A DNA stretch of 64,000 nucleotides from Siphonodentalium dalli (GCA_032622095.1 CP136066.1:50378911-50442910), one strand, 5' to 3'. Shown: positions 30,101 through 43,275, counted from the stretch's first letter. Notes: generated by a model from the sequence alone, not told the origin. Translations and numbers: made by a program.

Positions 30101-33100
30101 AATATCCCTGTTATGATGATATGGACCCCAGTTGGCTGCATATTAGGAACGATAACTCTATCCGATATAATTACAGGTGAGACATATTGGTAGTGTTTTT
30201 TACCTGTTAACCAACTACCAGATTTAGGCTCCTCCGATGCATGGTGTATTATCTACATGTATATTACGTGAGGACCTTGATGGGGATAGCTTCAGTCTTG
30301 AATGTTAAAGTGACACACTGCGCTCGCCGAACGAAGTCTCTCCATGTGAACGATGTATTATCTACATGTATATCACGTGATGACCTCGATGAACGATGGG
30401 CAGCTTCCGCCCTGAATATTAAGGGACAAAATGCACTCAGTAATTGAATATTAAATGGACAATAGGCTCTCATGGGGGATGATTGTTAAAGTGACACAAG
30501 GCACTCACTATGGATGAATGTTAAAGTGACACTAGGCACTCACGCGTTGACGTGCGCGTTACTAGGACTGATCCGCAGTTTATAAGGGTATACGTCTTGG
30601 ATGGTAATTTGGCGCCTATAAAAATACTAAGTTTTTTGAAATTTGTGAAATTTTTGAACTTTTTGAACTTTTTGAAATTTTTGAACTTTTTGAAATTTTT
30701 CAATATTGTTCATTTATGAACGATTTATTACCAAAATAAAACCAGATAACAATGCAAATTAAGTATATATGTGGATTTAAATTACAATTGATGCAACCAT
30801 TTCATATTAGCGCGTGTTCATTTTTTACAGTGTGTACTTCCGGTATGACGTAACATATTCACGGAAGGAAGGAAGGAAGGATAAACAGACATCCGAACCG
30901 AAAACATTACTTGCGTCCAGCATGGACTGGCGCAAGTAACTACCAGTTCTAAAATAAAGGCAACATCAGATTTTGTTATTATGCAAACAATCATCTGATT
31001 GGCTAAAACCACGCACTGTGATCTATCACTAAAACGAACAATTAACATTGCATTTTTTGTTTTTCATGAATTAATTCATGGTACCCGACCCTCAAAGACT
31101 GACCCGATGAAAAATTCCGCTGTTCCTAGGACATATATGACGCAACAACCCATTCTGCCTTTTTAATCGAGATAATTGCATTCCGCGTTTCGTTTTGCAT
31201 CCGTATTTTACGCATGGGTAGCCGTTTAGCAGCTTCGATTGTAATAAAGAGTGTTGATCCTTAACACCTCCGAATATGGTCAATATAAAGATCGTTGATG
31301 CCTTAACCCCCGAAGTGGCGTTTGCGGTGATTTTGATGATTGGGAGTGGAGAAAGGGTGCTCAGAGCTTCTCCAAAACGCGACAACTACAGTGTCCGTGG
31401 GTTTTTACCCTTAGATGGGAAGTTTGAACTTGATCCGACCAGCCGTTTTTGATTCTATGAAGTATCCACATACTAGTATATATATACACACATATATCTA
31501 TACTATATATAGATACGGAAGTCTCAAAATATATATATAGATATATGTTCTCTTTTTGCATGTAAGTATTAATACTGAGCATTATAGTATTGCACATAAT
31601 ATGTTCTATTTTTCACAGATTATAGCTTTTGATGAGCTGAAGACAGATTACAAGAATCCAGTCGATCAGTGCAACAGCCTCAATCCTGTGAGTTGATAGA
31701 GTCCAAGTATCCCTCATTACCATTCGAGGGCATTATCGTGATAGACACTTGTAAATGCAAAGTATCCTTTGTCTATCTTATATCATACTGCATCATATTT
31801 TATCAATATAGATCACCTTGAAGAGTAAAAATAGCAGACATACTCTGTAAGTCACGGAATGATATTGCTATTAAATCAACAAACATGCTTTTTAATAATA
31901 TTAAAATAATCAGCTTTCTTCATGATGAAATCATGATTTGTTCACCCTTGGAAAATCTTGGTGTGTGGTTTATTCTCAAGAAAACACAGGTCAAGTTCGA
32001 CTATGGTATTGGTCCGACAAATTTTGTTTGCGTTATAGCCCTTGTTGGACTTGGAATACACCAACTTTTTCATTTTCATTGTGATTTAGTATTCCTTTAA
32101 TCCGTCTGCCCGAACACTTCCAATATCCATTTTCATTAATGTCAATTATTGTGAGCAAACAACAGGTGTTAGTACAGCATTTAAATGACAGAATCTTACT
32201 TATCTTCTTGTTCTTGTATCTTCCAGTTGGTGTTGCCAGAATATTTCCTGCATTTATTCTTTACTGTGATGTTCATTGCTGCACAACAATGGGGCACTGT
32301 GATATTCAACATACCATTGCTAGCATACCATGTTCATCGGTGAGTTAACTAGTAATATGTTCAACAATGGGGCACTGTGATATTCAACATGTACCATTGT
32401 TTAATAGCATATCATGTTCATCGGTGAGTTAACTAGTTATATATTCAACATACCATTACTACCTATATTAGCTTCTATGGCTATTATTTCAAAGGCAGGT
32501 AGGTCAAAACATATCTGAACTACGTTTCTACAAGCATTATGTAACCCAAAAAGACGCATTGAAGTAATGAAAAATACAACTGTGAATAGGGTGTTTGGGT
32601 CCCAAACAAAAAAACGCCATTTGCGCGACATGGAACAGAAAAGAGCATTCCGTGGTAGTCTATTCCTTATATGGTAGCAATTAAGAGCATCTGTCTGACA
32701 TCTGGCGAAAAGTTGAAAACGGCTGAAAAACGCTTGTGACTTTGGCAAGTGTTTTTCAGAGCATATGAAGCCGGTGTATCAATGGTTCGTTTATTTATCG
32801 ACCTACCGTATCTGTCACTCCAAATTACGTAGAAATAAATTTGGAGGTTCGAATGAGCCATGTCCATTTAAGCCTCAAATTTAAATTTGAAACTTAAACT
32901 TCTTTCTTTTTTCATGTTCTGGAGATCAAAATACCTCTATAAATACAGAAAATACTTATATACCAGGATTCCGCTAGGGGTTGGGGGAATGTGGCCGTAT
33001 TTGGGAAGCACATACCAGGCGCCCTGTCGAGAGAAAAATTGGATGTTTATCACTGAACGTAGCCATTTCCTTGCACTTGAGACAACAGGCAGGAACATTG

Positions 33101-36100
33101 AAGCTTTGTATAGAAACCAAATTAAAATAGATCGTCTTGCTTAGTTCTCAAGTCAATGAACTAAAAGCATGTAAGCACAACATCATAAAATGGATAGGCC
33201 TTTTATTTAAACGGTAGCAATATTAAAAGCCGATATCAAAGACTACCAACATCAAAGACTGCCGGGGTTGGCAAAAGACACATCGTATTGTCCAGCAGTA
33301 ACAGGTGTTACATAAGGAGATGAGCACGTGCTATACCACGTTCTGCGTCGGTGCTTTGTTTGTATTTTGTTCACAGTACCGATCAAAACTAGTTGTTGTA
33401 AAATCAAAAGCCATTCCTCAGATGAAGATGACCTCATGCTGGATTCGTAAAATGGATAATTTTGTAATAATTGGATAGGGAATAAATACACTGATAATAA
33501 CTATTAATAATTTAATTGTTTTATTTTTAATTAAACATTCCCTTGATACAGATCTTAATTTGGGGGAAAAGTTATGCACTGTTCGTCGCAGCGACTGCCA
33601 AAACTCACCTGTGTTCATTGTTGTAGCTCAGAACCCCCCACCCCAATACAATGACATACGATGTAAATTGCACATTTTGAGCGGAAATAGTGGGTTAGAA
33701 ACTTATTGACAGAAATCTGACAGAGAGGCTGATTACTACTAAATATTCGCCCGACAAACCATTACCCATGATTGTGTAGACAACTGCACGTGCAGGTCCG
33801 CGCTACTGATCAGTGATCATGTCTTATTCAGGCACCAAGTGTAGGATTCCTTGCAATCTGTTAATCGTCAGCGTCGGTGATCGCTCATCCTGTGTAAAAA
33901 GCGGACTGAGCTAGGTCTGTGGCTAGTTTGTGACCAATATTAAGTCAATCAAGGTTGGGGAGGGGAATGCGGCCGCTGGACGGCCGGCCTGCCATAGTAG
34001 CGGAAACCCTGTATATACAGAATCTCAAGCACTTTCCTAATTGATAGAAATTATCACTTCACAGAAAAAAAGGGTGTCCTTTTTTCTCTATGGCATATAA
34101 AGGACATTCTTTTTTTTTCTTTTTTTTTTTAATTTTTATTGAGATCAAAAATACATACTCATTCAGACTTGTCATACAAAAAATACAGACATTCTCCACA
34201 TTTCAATGATATAAAAAATAGAAATGAGAACTTCATATAAGTTTGATTTAGGGAAGCATCTAAACAGGTATAGAGTCTCTACTACGGCTAACCACCCTAA
34301 CAGTGTGACTTGTTGTGAATAGAGAATTTAAAAGTTTCCATATTTCAAAGAAAGTTTTTTCCTTCCTAGTGGAGAAGCGTTTCAATGGTACCTCATCTAT
34401 GTTTTTATAATGCTGTATTGTTTCTATTAAGCCCTTCACTGAAGGTTCACTATTCCTGAATTTACAGGAATATATATACCTTTTAAATAGTAAAATACAA
34501 AGACTAATTATATTATCTATTTCAGTCTCAATTATATTGCAACCCAAGGTTACCCATTCTGGTGAAATGTCAAAGTTTATATTACATTTTTCCGCTATTT
34601 TTTCATGTAATGACAATAGTACTGATTTATTTCAATAATTTTTGGTATACATGCTTCTCACAATACCCTCTCTACATGATGTGGCTAGGGATTGGCTCAG
34701 ACTGTTTTTCGTAATATTACACTTCATTTTCGACTTATTTTGACTTAGAAAATTCTGTCCGACTTAATAATTTTAACAAATATAAACCAATTTGAATAAT
34801 TTTTTCTGTACAAGCTTCTTGTGACACCATATCGATATTATTAGTCCGAATTTTTCTTTAAAGTTAAAAATCTTTTTTGTTGGGTTTATGGATAATGCGG
34901 GTTGAATTTGCCACGGTGGGGGTATGCTAGCACTCGAGTGCACACCTCTTGTTTATTGCTTACTTCAAGATATAGAGGATCTCTAATGAGTCGCAGTTCT
35001 ATACAAAATATATTAAGCAAGTGCACTTAATTTGATTCGAACCAAGCTTTTGCGAGGCTCGAATTTAGTGGACGAGGTTAATAAATTTTGTATAGAATTG
35101 CGATGAATTTGAGATCCATTTTATCACATAATCACATTTTAGCAAGGAAAAACGTCTGGGGTTAAAAAAAATCAATATTGATTTCCTTATCACAACCAAA
35201 GAGGATGTAAAGGAACATTAAAGAAAAAGGTAGTTCCGTTTTAAATGTGTCTTTTCATGTTGACAACATTGGTCAATCACCATTATCACCCATGTTTATC
35301 TCAGAGTCAACACTAAATAACCCACAACAAATTGAATATCATATTAATTATATTCTAATTAACATAATAATAAAGTTCCGCCATTGACATCAATATCATT
35401 GCGCTGCTAAGCAATCAATCAATGGCAGACGAGTCGTTATAAATCTTGTATTAAATAGATCGATATGAATTGTATATTTACAGGTACATGCATCGCCCTG
35501 TGATGAGTGTTCCGGGTGTGTACGATCCGACATCAATCATGAACTCGAGTGAGCTGAATCGTGCCATGAGAGAAGGGTGGATCAAGCTTGCATTTTATCT
35601 AATATCATTCTTCTATTATTTATACAGGTATGTTTAAAGTTACTCAATCTGATCTGATGGTCCCCATATAATCAGATTTCCAACAACATTTTTAGAATTG
35701 CCGCTTCAGTTACTGTAAAATCCTTTTTATTCGTGGGGTTCATTATTCGTTGATTTCGTGGTTCGACCCAACCACAAAATATAAACCCAACGAAATAATT
35801 GACTCCGAGTAAATCAGAGAAAATCGAAATGAATATCGTGCATGAAGTATGTTTTCGACATGTCGTAAAATGGGTTGACAAAGAACACGGAAGACGAGAT
35901 GAAACGTAATTTTTGCCACCGTATTGGGAATACTTGCCAAGCTTTAATTTTTTAGATGGTCACAGTGATCATTTGCCAACAATCGTGTCGATGGCATCGT
36001 TCTTGACTGGCGTTGCTACAGTATGTTGTGCATCACTGATAATTTTTGGATCGGGAAGACCAGCAGTGTCCGGAGATCGAGTTTTGGCTTTTCCACATTT

Positions 36101-38160
36101 TAATCACGAAGTGAGAGACATAAAATTTTGTTAGTGGCCTATTCATAATTGTTTGTATATATCACAGTCTGCTCCCTGCGATAATAATTTGTATAAACAA
36201 TGCGTACTGAATGGATCTCTTAATAAAGGCTAATGGTTTCATCATGTGCAGGTTACATAAAACAATAAATGACTATACCTCACTAGCGCATGAAATGAAG
36301 CGATAGCTATAGTACATTGATTGCGTGATGCCCTTTCGGCACCGGATATCTGGTGGCCCGATATCTCAATAATGTCAACTCTCAATGATGTCAGAAACCT
36401 GCTATTGTAGGAGCTGTTGTTGAAGATAAATATGACACCTGGTCCACAAATTCATGTCCCCACGAAATAGTCTTTTTTATAAGAAACCACGAAAATTGAG
36501 GCCGACAAATTAAAGCCAATCACAGTATCAGAATCGATTAATTGCCCACAAATAATGCTAACTACTGTCAACTACAGTTTCAAATTGTCCAAACATGTTA
36601 TTTATCAATATGTTGTTCGACGAAATTTGGCCTTACTATAAACACAAAGCCTCTTGATTTTAGAGTTATCCATCTTCATCCGCAATTTGGTACGAGACCG
36701 TCAGCTCGTTAACTTTTTATGGGCCACTAATAAGTCTCGATGGTGAAAAATAATATATTTAAAAAATCGATAATTATTAACTCGACTCAAATCAAATATT
36801 TTTCACCCCAGAATCCAAATAGATAGTAATTGAGGGGCGCTTAATCTGATTATGCATCTTTAATCAGAAATACTAGTTTTAGTTATCCCCTGCCCAAGCC
36901 TGAGTTTAGTGTGTCTGTCATTTGCAAAATGAGATCCCCAGAGGGTGAATTCAGTGACGCTATCCCATCAACAAATTCACCCTCTTGGGACCTTATTCTG
37001 CATGATCTCATCTGCTATGGGAGACATAGACTCAGATTGAAGTTTCCAAATGGTGAATATTGTGATATTATGCAATGTGTCGTCTGCCAATTTGGGGATG
37101 TCGAGAAACTAAATAAAAAAAAAATAGAATGTAAGTTTCTATAGAGATTTGATAATAAAGAAACTTTCCAGAGAAGATGAGGCCTATGCAGAATGAGGTC
37201 CCCAAAGGGTGAATTTAGTGATGCTAGCCCAATATGTGGTCTGGGGACCTCATTCTGCAAATGACAGGCACTTTATTCTATATAGAAATGGTTTCCGTCC
37301 ATCCTTAACAACTTTGGAGCACTCTTTCTCAGTCATCATAGTCAGGATTTGAATGATCGTTGGTATGTTCATGAACCAGCATCACACCGACCAATCGAAA
37401 ACATGCATCGCCGTTTCCTAGTGTCCTATCTTTGAAACATATTTTTTCACAAATGTATCCCAATTTGACAACATGATTGAGTATTTTCTCATTGCTTTTT
37501 CGGATTTGTGTAGTTCAATGGTTCAGCAATTTGCTAATTTCCATCAATTAAGTCAATTTCAGAACTGGGTCTATTGAAAAATATACGACCATGTAACTTT
37601 GTGTCCAACAAAATAGCAACTATTTTTCAGAATTCCTGTCTTATAATGGATTACATATGGTCTGTATATGTGTCCAATTTTCTGTCTGTCTGGGCAGATA
37701 TCTCAACCACTGGCTGTTGGATCTCAATGAAATTTGTTATGGCTGTTCACTACTGGTCTACTATGAGGACATTCAATGGAGTATTCAATCGTTTTGTTTG
37801 GGTTTTCAATTCTAGTTATTCATCTTTATTTATCTGGAAATGTTTATTTTTTGTCCGTCCGAGCAGATATCTCAGCCACAGAAATATGATTGCAGTTTGA
37901 TGACATTTTCTGGTGTATCGGAAGCATTTTATAAATACGATGGTCAATCAGAATGTTGATCAATTAAAACCCAACATCCGCATATATGTAACCATTGACA
38001 TTAAAAATATTTATCTTTAGATATCAACTGACTTGATTAGGAGATGAGTAAAAAAAAAAAAAAAAAATTTAATTCGCCACTTACATCCCCTGGATACTAT
38101 GTGGTTATCTGACGTTTGTTCTTTTTCAGCATGATCTACGTTCTCGTATCGTCAAGCTAA
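27106..38160 (+). CDS. CNIH1: Cornichon family ER cargo receptor, five exons
   Basis: Coding exons are 27106-27186, 31619-31687, 32227-32339, 35484-35627 and 38130-38160, with GT and AG at every boundary. They add up to 145 codons plus stop, the usual CNIH1 length. Residues are strongly conserved with animal cornichons: [61 protein letters not shown] and YVLVSSS at the end. The family consists of small multi-pass ER/Golgi membrane proteins that load cargo such as TGF-alpha-like ligands or AMPA receptors into COPII vesicles. Hydrophobic segments are at about residues 5-25, 55-75 and 120-140. No break is seen. CNIH1 versus another paralogue is by overall pattern. Introns 1, 3 and 4 contain mobile elements. 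Confidence 0.93.
27187..31618 (+). other. Cornichon intron 1
   Basis: 4.4 kb, GTAAGT to CACAG. Holds an element with minisatellite ends (28410-29519), repeated AGCTGTATTCAGCTA units near 27,360-27,410, a CATCTA run near 29,650, a 10-11-base TTTTTGAAAT minisatellite at about 30,630-30,705, and an AT-repeat near 31,480-31,545. Confidence 0.7.
28410..29519. mobile_element. 1.1-kb element with tandem-repeat inverted ends
   Basis: Starts CAGACGATTGGGACC and ends GGTCCCAATCGTCTG. The left end is an array of a 16-base unit (GACGATTGGGACCTTG/CTCG) to about 28,552; the right end is the same array in reverse complement from about 29,388. The interior has a hairpin (29,169-29,227, GATCCGCTTTGCCC against GGGCAAAGCGGATC) and no gene. 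No clear target-site duplication, so the mobile-element label is tentative; it may be a pair of inverted minisatellites. Confidence 0.55.
31619..31687 (+). CDS. CNIH1: Cornichon exon 2
   Basis: 23 residues, [17 protein letters not shown] to SLNP, phase 0 on both sides; acceptor TTTCACAG, donor GTGAGT. The DELK and QCN residues are among the most conserved in the family. Confidence 0.93.
32227..32339 (+). CDS. CNIH1: Cornichon exon 3
   Basis: Starts [12 protein letters not shown] and ends AYHVHR with the last Arg codon split (CG|G); donor GTGAGT. It carries the second membrane segment. Its 3' end is duplicated in the following intron. Confidence 0.93.
32286..32460 (+). repeat. Tandem partial duplication of exon 3 with its splice donor
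   Basis: The block ACAATGGGGCACTGTGATATTCAACA to TCATCGGTGAGTTAACTAGT occurs at 32286-32352 and again at about 32366-32435, with the start of a third copy (TATTCAACATACCATTACTA) at 32440-32460. The second copy keeps the GTGAGT donor but has small insertions that shift its frame. Confidence 0.9.
34098..34616 (-). mobile_element. LINE 3' fragment in cornichon intron 3
   Basis: On the minus strand a 118-codon frame (34616-34260) reads like the C-terminal tail of a non-LTR reverse transcriptase ([32 protein letters not shown]). It is followed by a 3' untranslated part and a long A tail, seen on the plus strand as T-rich 34098-34122. 5'-truncated. Family not determined. Confidence 0.65.
34620..35483 (+). 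other. Rest of cornichon intron 3
   Basis: AT-rich; holds an inverted repeat between about 34,970 and 35,115 (AGGATCTCTAATGAGTCGCAGTTCTATACAAA split here as left arm; right arm TTTGTATAGAATTGCGATGAATTTGAGATCC). No gene. Confidence 0.5.
35484..35627 (+). CDS. CNIH1: Cornichon exon 4
   Basis: Begins with the last base of the split Arg codon, then [20 protein letters not shown], then [20 protein letters not shown]; ends in a split Ser codon before GTATGT. The most conserved part of the protein. Confidence 0.94.
35655..36720. repeat. Dispersed repeat, partner of 51580-51850 (inverted)
   Basis: Two segments, about 35,655-35,725 and 36,555-36,710, match the reverse complement of 51,760-51,840 and 51,580-51,745 (for example AGAGTTATCCATCTTCATCC and CAATTTGGTACGAGACCGTC). 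The copy here is longer in the middle. Confidence 0.7.
36909..37271. mobile_element. Inverted-repeat element, GAATGAGGTCCCC family, copy 1
   Basis: Ends GTGTGTCTGTCATTTGCA and TGCAAATGACAGGCAC. Between them are hairpins of GAATGAGGTCCCCAGAGG and its complement plus an AT-rich core. Non-coding; related to 39013, 59748 and 62825. Confidence 0.75.
38130..38160 (+). CDS. CNIH1: Cornichon exon 5 (last coding exon)
   Basis: Completes the split Ser codon, then MIYVLVSSS and stop; acceptor CTTTTTCAG. Matches the family C-terminus. Confidence 0.9.
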
Positions 38161-38449
38161 AGACCCACATTGGATATATCGGACTTTCTATCACCTCATC
38201 GACTTGGATTTTACCATGAACCCACCTCATTGAATGCTCATTATACGTAGACATCCTTCATACAAACATCCCTGACTGGATCTGGATGACGTTGCTGTTT
38301 TATTCAGTTTTATTCATCGTCTGTGTTTTTGAGTATGCAGAGAATAGAGTGCATGGCACATTTGTGTTATCCTAATGTGATATTTATTGTCAATTATTGA
38401 ACATGTTTGCTCCATGTTTTAGTTATGCTTACATTTGTAACTCATCATA
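38161..38449 (+). other. Probable cornichon 3' untranslated region
   Basis: Follows the stop codon. I see no AATAAA close by, so the transcript end is not placed. Confidence 0.4.
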
Positions 38450-38659
38450 CAGTAATGCCCAAAGTAATTGACCACTTAACCACAGCAGAATTATGGGTAA
38501 TTTTCAGGATTTAGTCGGATATGGCTTGTTGCCATTCATCGGAAAGCTCTCGGCGAGAGCTTTCCAATGAATGGCAACAAGCCATATTTCCGACTAAATC
38601 CTGAAAAATTACCCATAATTCTGCTGTGGTTAAGTGGTCAATTACTTTGGGCATTACTG
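38450..38659. mobile_element. TA-flanked palindrome (CAGTAATGCC family), copy 1
   Basis: CAGTAATGCCC to GGGCATTACTG, flanked by TA on both sides. Nearly perfect palindrome about 210 bases long with centre at CTCGGCGAGAG. CAGT/ACTG ends with TA targets are typical of Tc1/mariner-mobilised MITEs. Confidence 0.9.
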
Positions 38660-39012
38660 TAGCTACATGATATGGATACTGTCAAAATAGACACACTAAC
38701 CTAAACAAATACCACAAAATTATGCTACAACACGTATGTGACATGTGAACTTCTAAAATTAATTTTATAACTTTTACCCAGAATATGTATCAGGTAGGGA
38801 ACATTATAAATTTATTATCTTACAAATTTAGCTTGGAAAAAAGACACTTATCTGTAAAATTGATCAAATTTAAACATACATTCTATTGTCTATTTTACTA
38901 ATCTGTTTGAGTTTTAAGAACAAGAAGTGTTGGCTGTGTGACTGCCCAATTTGAGGATGTGTCACCAATTGTATGGTTGGTCTACACAGTCTCTACTCAC
39001 TTCTCTCATTCA

Positions 39013-39453
39013 AGTCTGGAAATAGTGTGTCTGACATTTGCAGAATGAGGTCCCCTTGAGGGTGAATATAGTGACACTATCCTTCACAGCAGGCTAGCAT
39101 CAGCAAATTCACCCTCTGTGAACCTCATTTTGCTTAGGCCTCAACTGCTATAGGAGTCATAGGATCAGATTGAAGTTTCCACTTGAAGTTAATTATGTTC
39201 ACCCACTAGTCACATTGATTATCCATGTTATCTTCTGCAAATTAGGGGATATAGGAACTGAACAGAAATAAAAAAACTAAACCAATGTTGATTTGAGACT
39301 ATAGATTCTTCCCAGAATATGAGGCCTCATTTGCAGAATGAGGTCCCCAGAGGGAGAATTTAGTGATGCTACCCAGCACAGTGGGCTAGCATCACTAAAT
39401 TCACCCTCTGGGGACCTCATTCTGCAAATGTCAGACACACTATTGGAAGGCTT
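39013..39453. mobile_element. Inverted-repeat element, GAATGAGGTCCCC family, copy 2
   Basis: Ends AATAGTGTGTCTGACATTTG and CAAATGTCAGACACACTATT; hairpin at each side and AT-rich core. Non-coding. Confidence 0.8.
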
Positions 39454-40143
39454 GTTGACATTCCATCTGTTTCATTGACATATCCAGCACTCACATGATT
39501 TCCTCTTTCTTAGATTTTTCTCAATGGAAATTTTTCCAATAACTACTTTCAGTCACCTACATGAAGCCTGCTCTGTCAATATAGGTTGATTAGATCAATG
39601 TAAGTCTATTGGGACAAAGTTAGTTAAATTTAGTACTACTTCTGTGACAAACTTATATGCATGTACTGCAATTACATATTTCGCTGGGAAATACGGCAAC
39701 CTATGCTAAGTGACATCATCTTGATCATGTGTGTTTTCTCCTTATTAATTACCTCAAAGATCTATTTCTAAAAAAATAAATGATGTACCGGTAATGTGAT
39801 AAAATTAGCCACATTTTCTGTCCCGGTTCACAGAGAAATAATTGGTTGACTGATTTGCGCTTGCGTAAACCGCCGGCAAGCTATAGTGTAATAACAAAAG
39901 CTACAGTGAAATAATGAAATCGTATTTTACTGTGGTTTCTAAGAGATACATAGGATGATCTATGTTTCGGTAATTTTCTGCTATTTTATAGGCAAGCCTA
40001 TAACAAAATTATTTCGTTGTGACAGAATTAATATTTTAAACCCCCCAAATTTATACATAAAGTTCACGGAAGAGATATGCTGTCTTTAATTGTTTTTAGG
40101 TTGAAAAAACAAAAGGGGATAGATATTCATTTGCCAACCAGTA
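39454..40143. other. No gene recognised
   Basis: AT-rich spacer between elements; nothing readable. Confidence 0.4.
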
Positions 40144-40145
40144 TA

Positions 40146-40358
40146 CAGTAATGCCCTACATAATCGACTCCTTAACCACAGCAGAATTATGGGTAATTTT
40201 TCATGATTTAGTCGGAAATATGGTTTGTTGTCATTCATCGGAAAGCTCTCACTGAGAGCTTTCCGATGAATGGCAACAAGCCATATTTCCAACTAAATCC
40301 TTAAAAATTAACCATAATTCTGCTGTGGTTAAGGAGTCGATTATTTTGGGCATTACTG
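40146..40358. mobile_element. TA-flanked palindrome, copy 2
   Basis: Same family as 38450, TA on both sides, arms slightly diverged. Confidence 0.9.
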
Positions 40359-40769
40359 TATGTCGGAAGTTGGTATCCCCACAGTGAAAATACTGGATAT
40401 GTCAGCGGAGCTCATAATCATATTTACGAACAAAGTTATTTTAATGTGCTATCTTTATCAATGATATTTATCTAATATAATTTTGTATATGAAGCCATAC
40501 TCATACGAGCATAATATCTTCTAATTGCTTGTGCTAATTACTTTAATGAATATTCTATTCATTAAAGTAAAGAAAGAAGTGCCTCTGAAAGAGTAAAGGA
40601 GTTTTCAGACAAAACTGTTGAGTACATTGCGTTGGGATTGGACAATAACACTAAGGCATACCGATGGCTGTGATGTGTCCATTACGTTGTATCCATAAAC
40701 TCTTCCATGACTGGAGCTTCCTGAAATTTTTAGAAAACCCTGTTCCAATTTATTCTTTTATATATGTGA

Positions 40770-40925
40770 GTCTCCCCACAGAGAGCTTCGCATATTTAAG
40801 AGAATACATTGGCCTAACAATATTTACCTTGATCTTGTAAGCCAGTGCATTCTCTTATACATGCGAAGCTCCCTATGTGAAACTTGCATATATAAGAGAA
40901 TGCAATGGCACATTATCTTTAATGC
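40770..40925. repeat. TATATAAGAGAATGCATTGGC hairpin module, two linked copies
   Basis: Contains inverted pairs of ATGCGAAGCTCCC and GCATATATAAGAGAATGC, with the spacer AACAATATTTACCTTGATCTTG. The same module sits inside several TTAA elements further right. Confidence 0.75.
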
Positions 40926-41254
40926 TGCAACAGCGCTGCTCCCGTCGTTGAAAGTTGCTGTTTTCTTGTTTTCAATCAATAAAAGATGGCAGCTGTCTTT
41001 ATCAATAAAGACCTTGACTTTGTCGTAGCATTTATTATTATAGATAGATTGATTTGAAATATGTCATTCATTCCAATAACGAACTTATTAGCTGCATTTA
41101 TTAATCAGAAGCTCTGTGTTACATGTATAACGCAACGTACACACATGTGTGGGTGCTTTAACGCAGACAACAGATAGTGTCGTTTCAATGTGCAGCCCAA
41201 TGCAATGTGCACAGCAGACTCATCTGAATGCTCCTTAAGCCTTTGTGTCCACTA

Positions 41255-41466
41255 CAGTAATGCCCTAATTAATCGACTCTCTAACCACAGCAGAATTATG
41301 GGTAACTTTTCAGGATTTAGTCGGAAATATGGCTTGTTGCATTCATCGGAAAGCTCTCGGCGAGAGCTTTCCGATGAATGGCAACAAGCCATATTTCCGA
41401 CTAAATCCTGAAAAGTTACCCATAATTCTGCTGTGGTTAGAGAGTCGATTAATTAGGGCATTACTG
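41255..41466. mobile_element. TA-flanked palindrome, copy 3
   Basis: Same family; TA on the left, TC on the right. Arms almost perfect. Confidence 0.9.
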
Positions 41467-43032
41467 TCTCTTCATTTCAGTAGGGAATACTCAGGCCTAT
41501 ATTAGGGTTTCCACTGTGGGGGCATATTAAGGTCCCTTTCCCCTCACCCAAATTCCCCCCCTCCACCATATTTTCCTACCCATCCACGGATTAATGCCAA
41601 CAACACATGTGTATATCTGCCACTAAATAAAACCAACAGGGAGCAATAAACGAAGATAATATTTGCCCATTAACGCTGACCACCAGTGAACCATTTGGCA
41701 GGAAACAAATGCTTTTCAGGGCTATACTGTCATTGACAATTATTATTGCTGTATTCTGAAAGATATCAGGGCAGATATCGCTAAAAGCCACATAGTTAAT
41801 TATGTCTGGAATCATTTTAACATTAATAATTTCCTCTACCAATGTTGGTAAATAAAATGTCTGTACACTTATTTTACCCGTGAATTTAACTTGATGTTTT
41901 GTCGCAAAGTTTACAGTACCAAAATTCCAGTGGATAATTGCAGTTTTTTATGGACTGAGATTTCTCCCAGCAGCAATAGTGGTACTATTCCCCCAACCCC
42001 TAGCGGAAGCCCTGCCTATATGCCGGTGTATGATGTATGGCCTCATGTTGTGTGTACTTTTACTTGCAATAAACTTTACGCGATGAAATCCCATCAAATT
42101 TACTTTAGTTTTGTAAACTACATCATAAATCCAGCCATCAAAATATTTGCATAATTTTATCCCACCAACTCATTTATATATTTCTCTGTATTTTACTTTA
42201 AACTGATCATCAAACCATTTGGGCATTTTTATTTTTCATTCAGCCAGACCAAATCAATTTGTTTGCTTTATCAATATTTTTTGGAAATTGTTTGATAAAA
42301 GATGTAATAAAAAAAAAAAAAAATGCACACTCTTTCTGAATTAGATCTGGAATCACAATGGTTTATTTGATTTTTCTTATGTTGTGATGACTTTGTATAG
42401 TAATTATCACGCTAACCGCCAAAATATTTTGACAATAAACAAGAATTTTATTTTTTAGAAAAGCTTTACGACGAATGGACTGCAAACAAATTTGGTCTGT
42501 CTAATTTATTTTTCAAATTGTCATCCTCCATTGTCCATTTTATTTAAGAATAACTTACAATTGAGTAGGTTGTTTACTTGAAGGTAAGAATTTCATAAAT
42601 AGAACAAATCTAATTAATCAATTTGACATGAAATTGTTCTTATATTAAGTAATATGTCCCTCGTAAATATTGTCTTCTTATGGTCACATTTTTAATGGAA
42701 CTTGTCATTATTATACTTTGAGTATTGTGGAAACATTTTAATTTGTGTTTAGAAGATAATGCAGGGATCTGGGATTGTGACATTTTATTATATTTATATA
42801 CTATTATCTATGTTATGAAGAGATACTTCTTGACAAATTCAAAACTGTCCCCTCCATGGGTTATTTGCACAGGTGTCCGGTAAATTTTATTTTATTTTAT
42901 TATATTATTTTGAAAATAATTTAAGATAAAAAAATAAAAATTCCCGGGCTCCTGAGGTTATTTGCACTTCTGTATTTATGTTTAGGTGCATTTTATTATG
43001 TGCTTATAAAACTGAGAGAAGTATCCTGCAAA
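41467..43032. other. No gene recognised
   Basis: AT-rich; an A run near 42,307-42,323. Short random frames only. Confidence 0.45.
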
Positions 43033-43275
43033 CCCTTTCATGACTGGAGCTGTGCTGGTGCAGCATTAAAGATCATGTGCCAGTGCATTTATGCGAGTCT
43101 CCCATAGAAGCATTGCATATATAAGAGAATGCACTGGCTTACATGGTCAAGGTAAATATTGTTAGGCCAATGTATTCTCTGATATATGCGAGGCTCATGG
43201 GAGACTTTTGTATATAAGAGAATGCATTGGCATAGGTTTGTCGCAAAATTTTAGGAAACTCCAGTCATGGAAGGG
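43033..43275. mobile_element. CCCTTTCATGACTGGAG-type element
   Basis: Ends CCCTTTCATGACTGGAGCTG and AACTCCAGTCATGGAAGGG, with TTAA on the right (43276-43279). Interior holds two TATATAAGAGAATGCA hairpins. Related to 57619-59395. Confidence 0.75.

Noticed and set aside
31276-31452. Short plus-strand frame with [10 protein letters not shown], faintly like the start of fucose mutarotase
   Set aside because: Similarity is limited to a few residues, the expected catalytic region is absent, and it lies in the cornichon intron.
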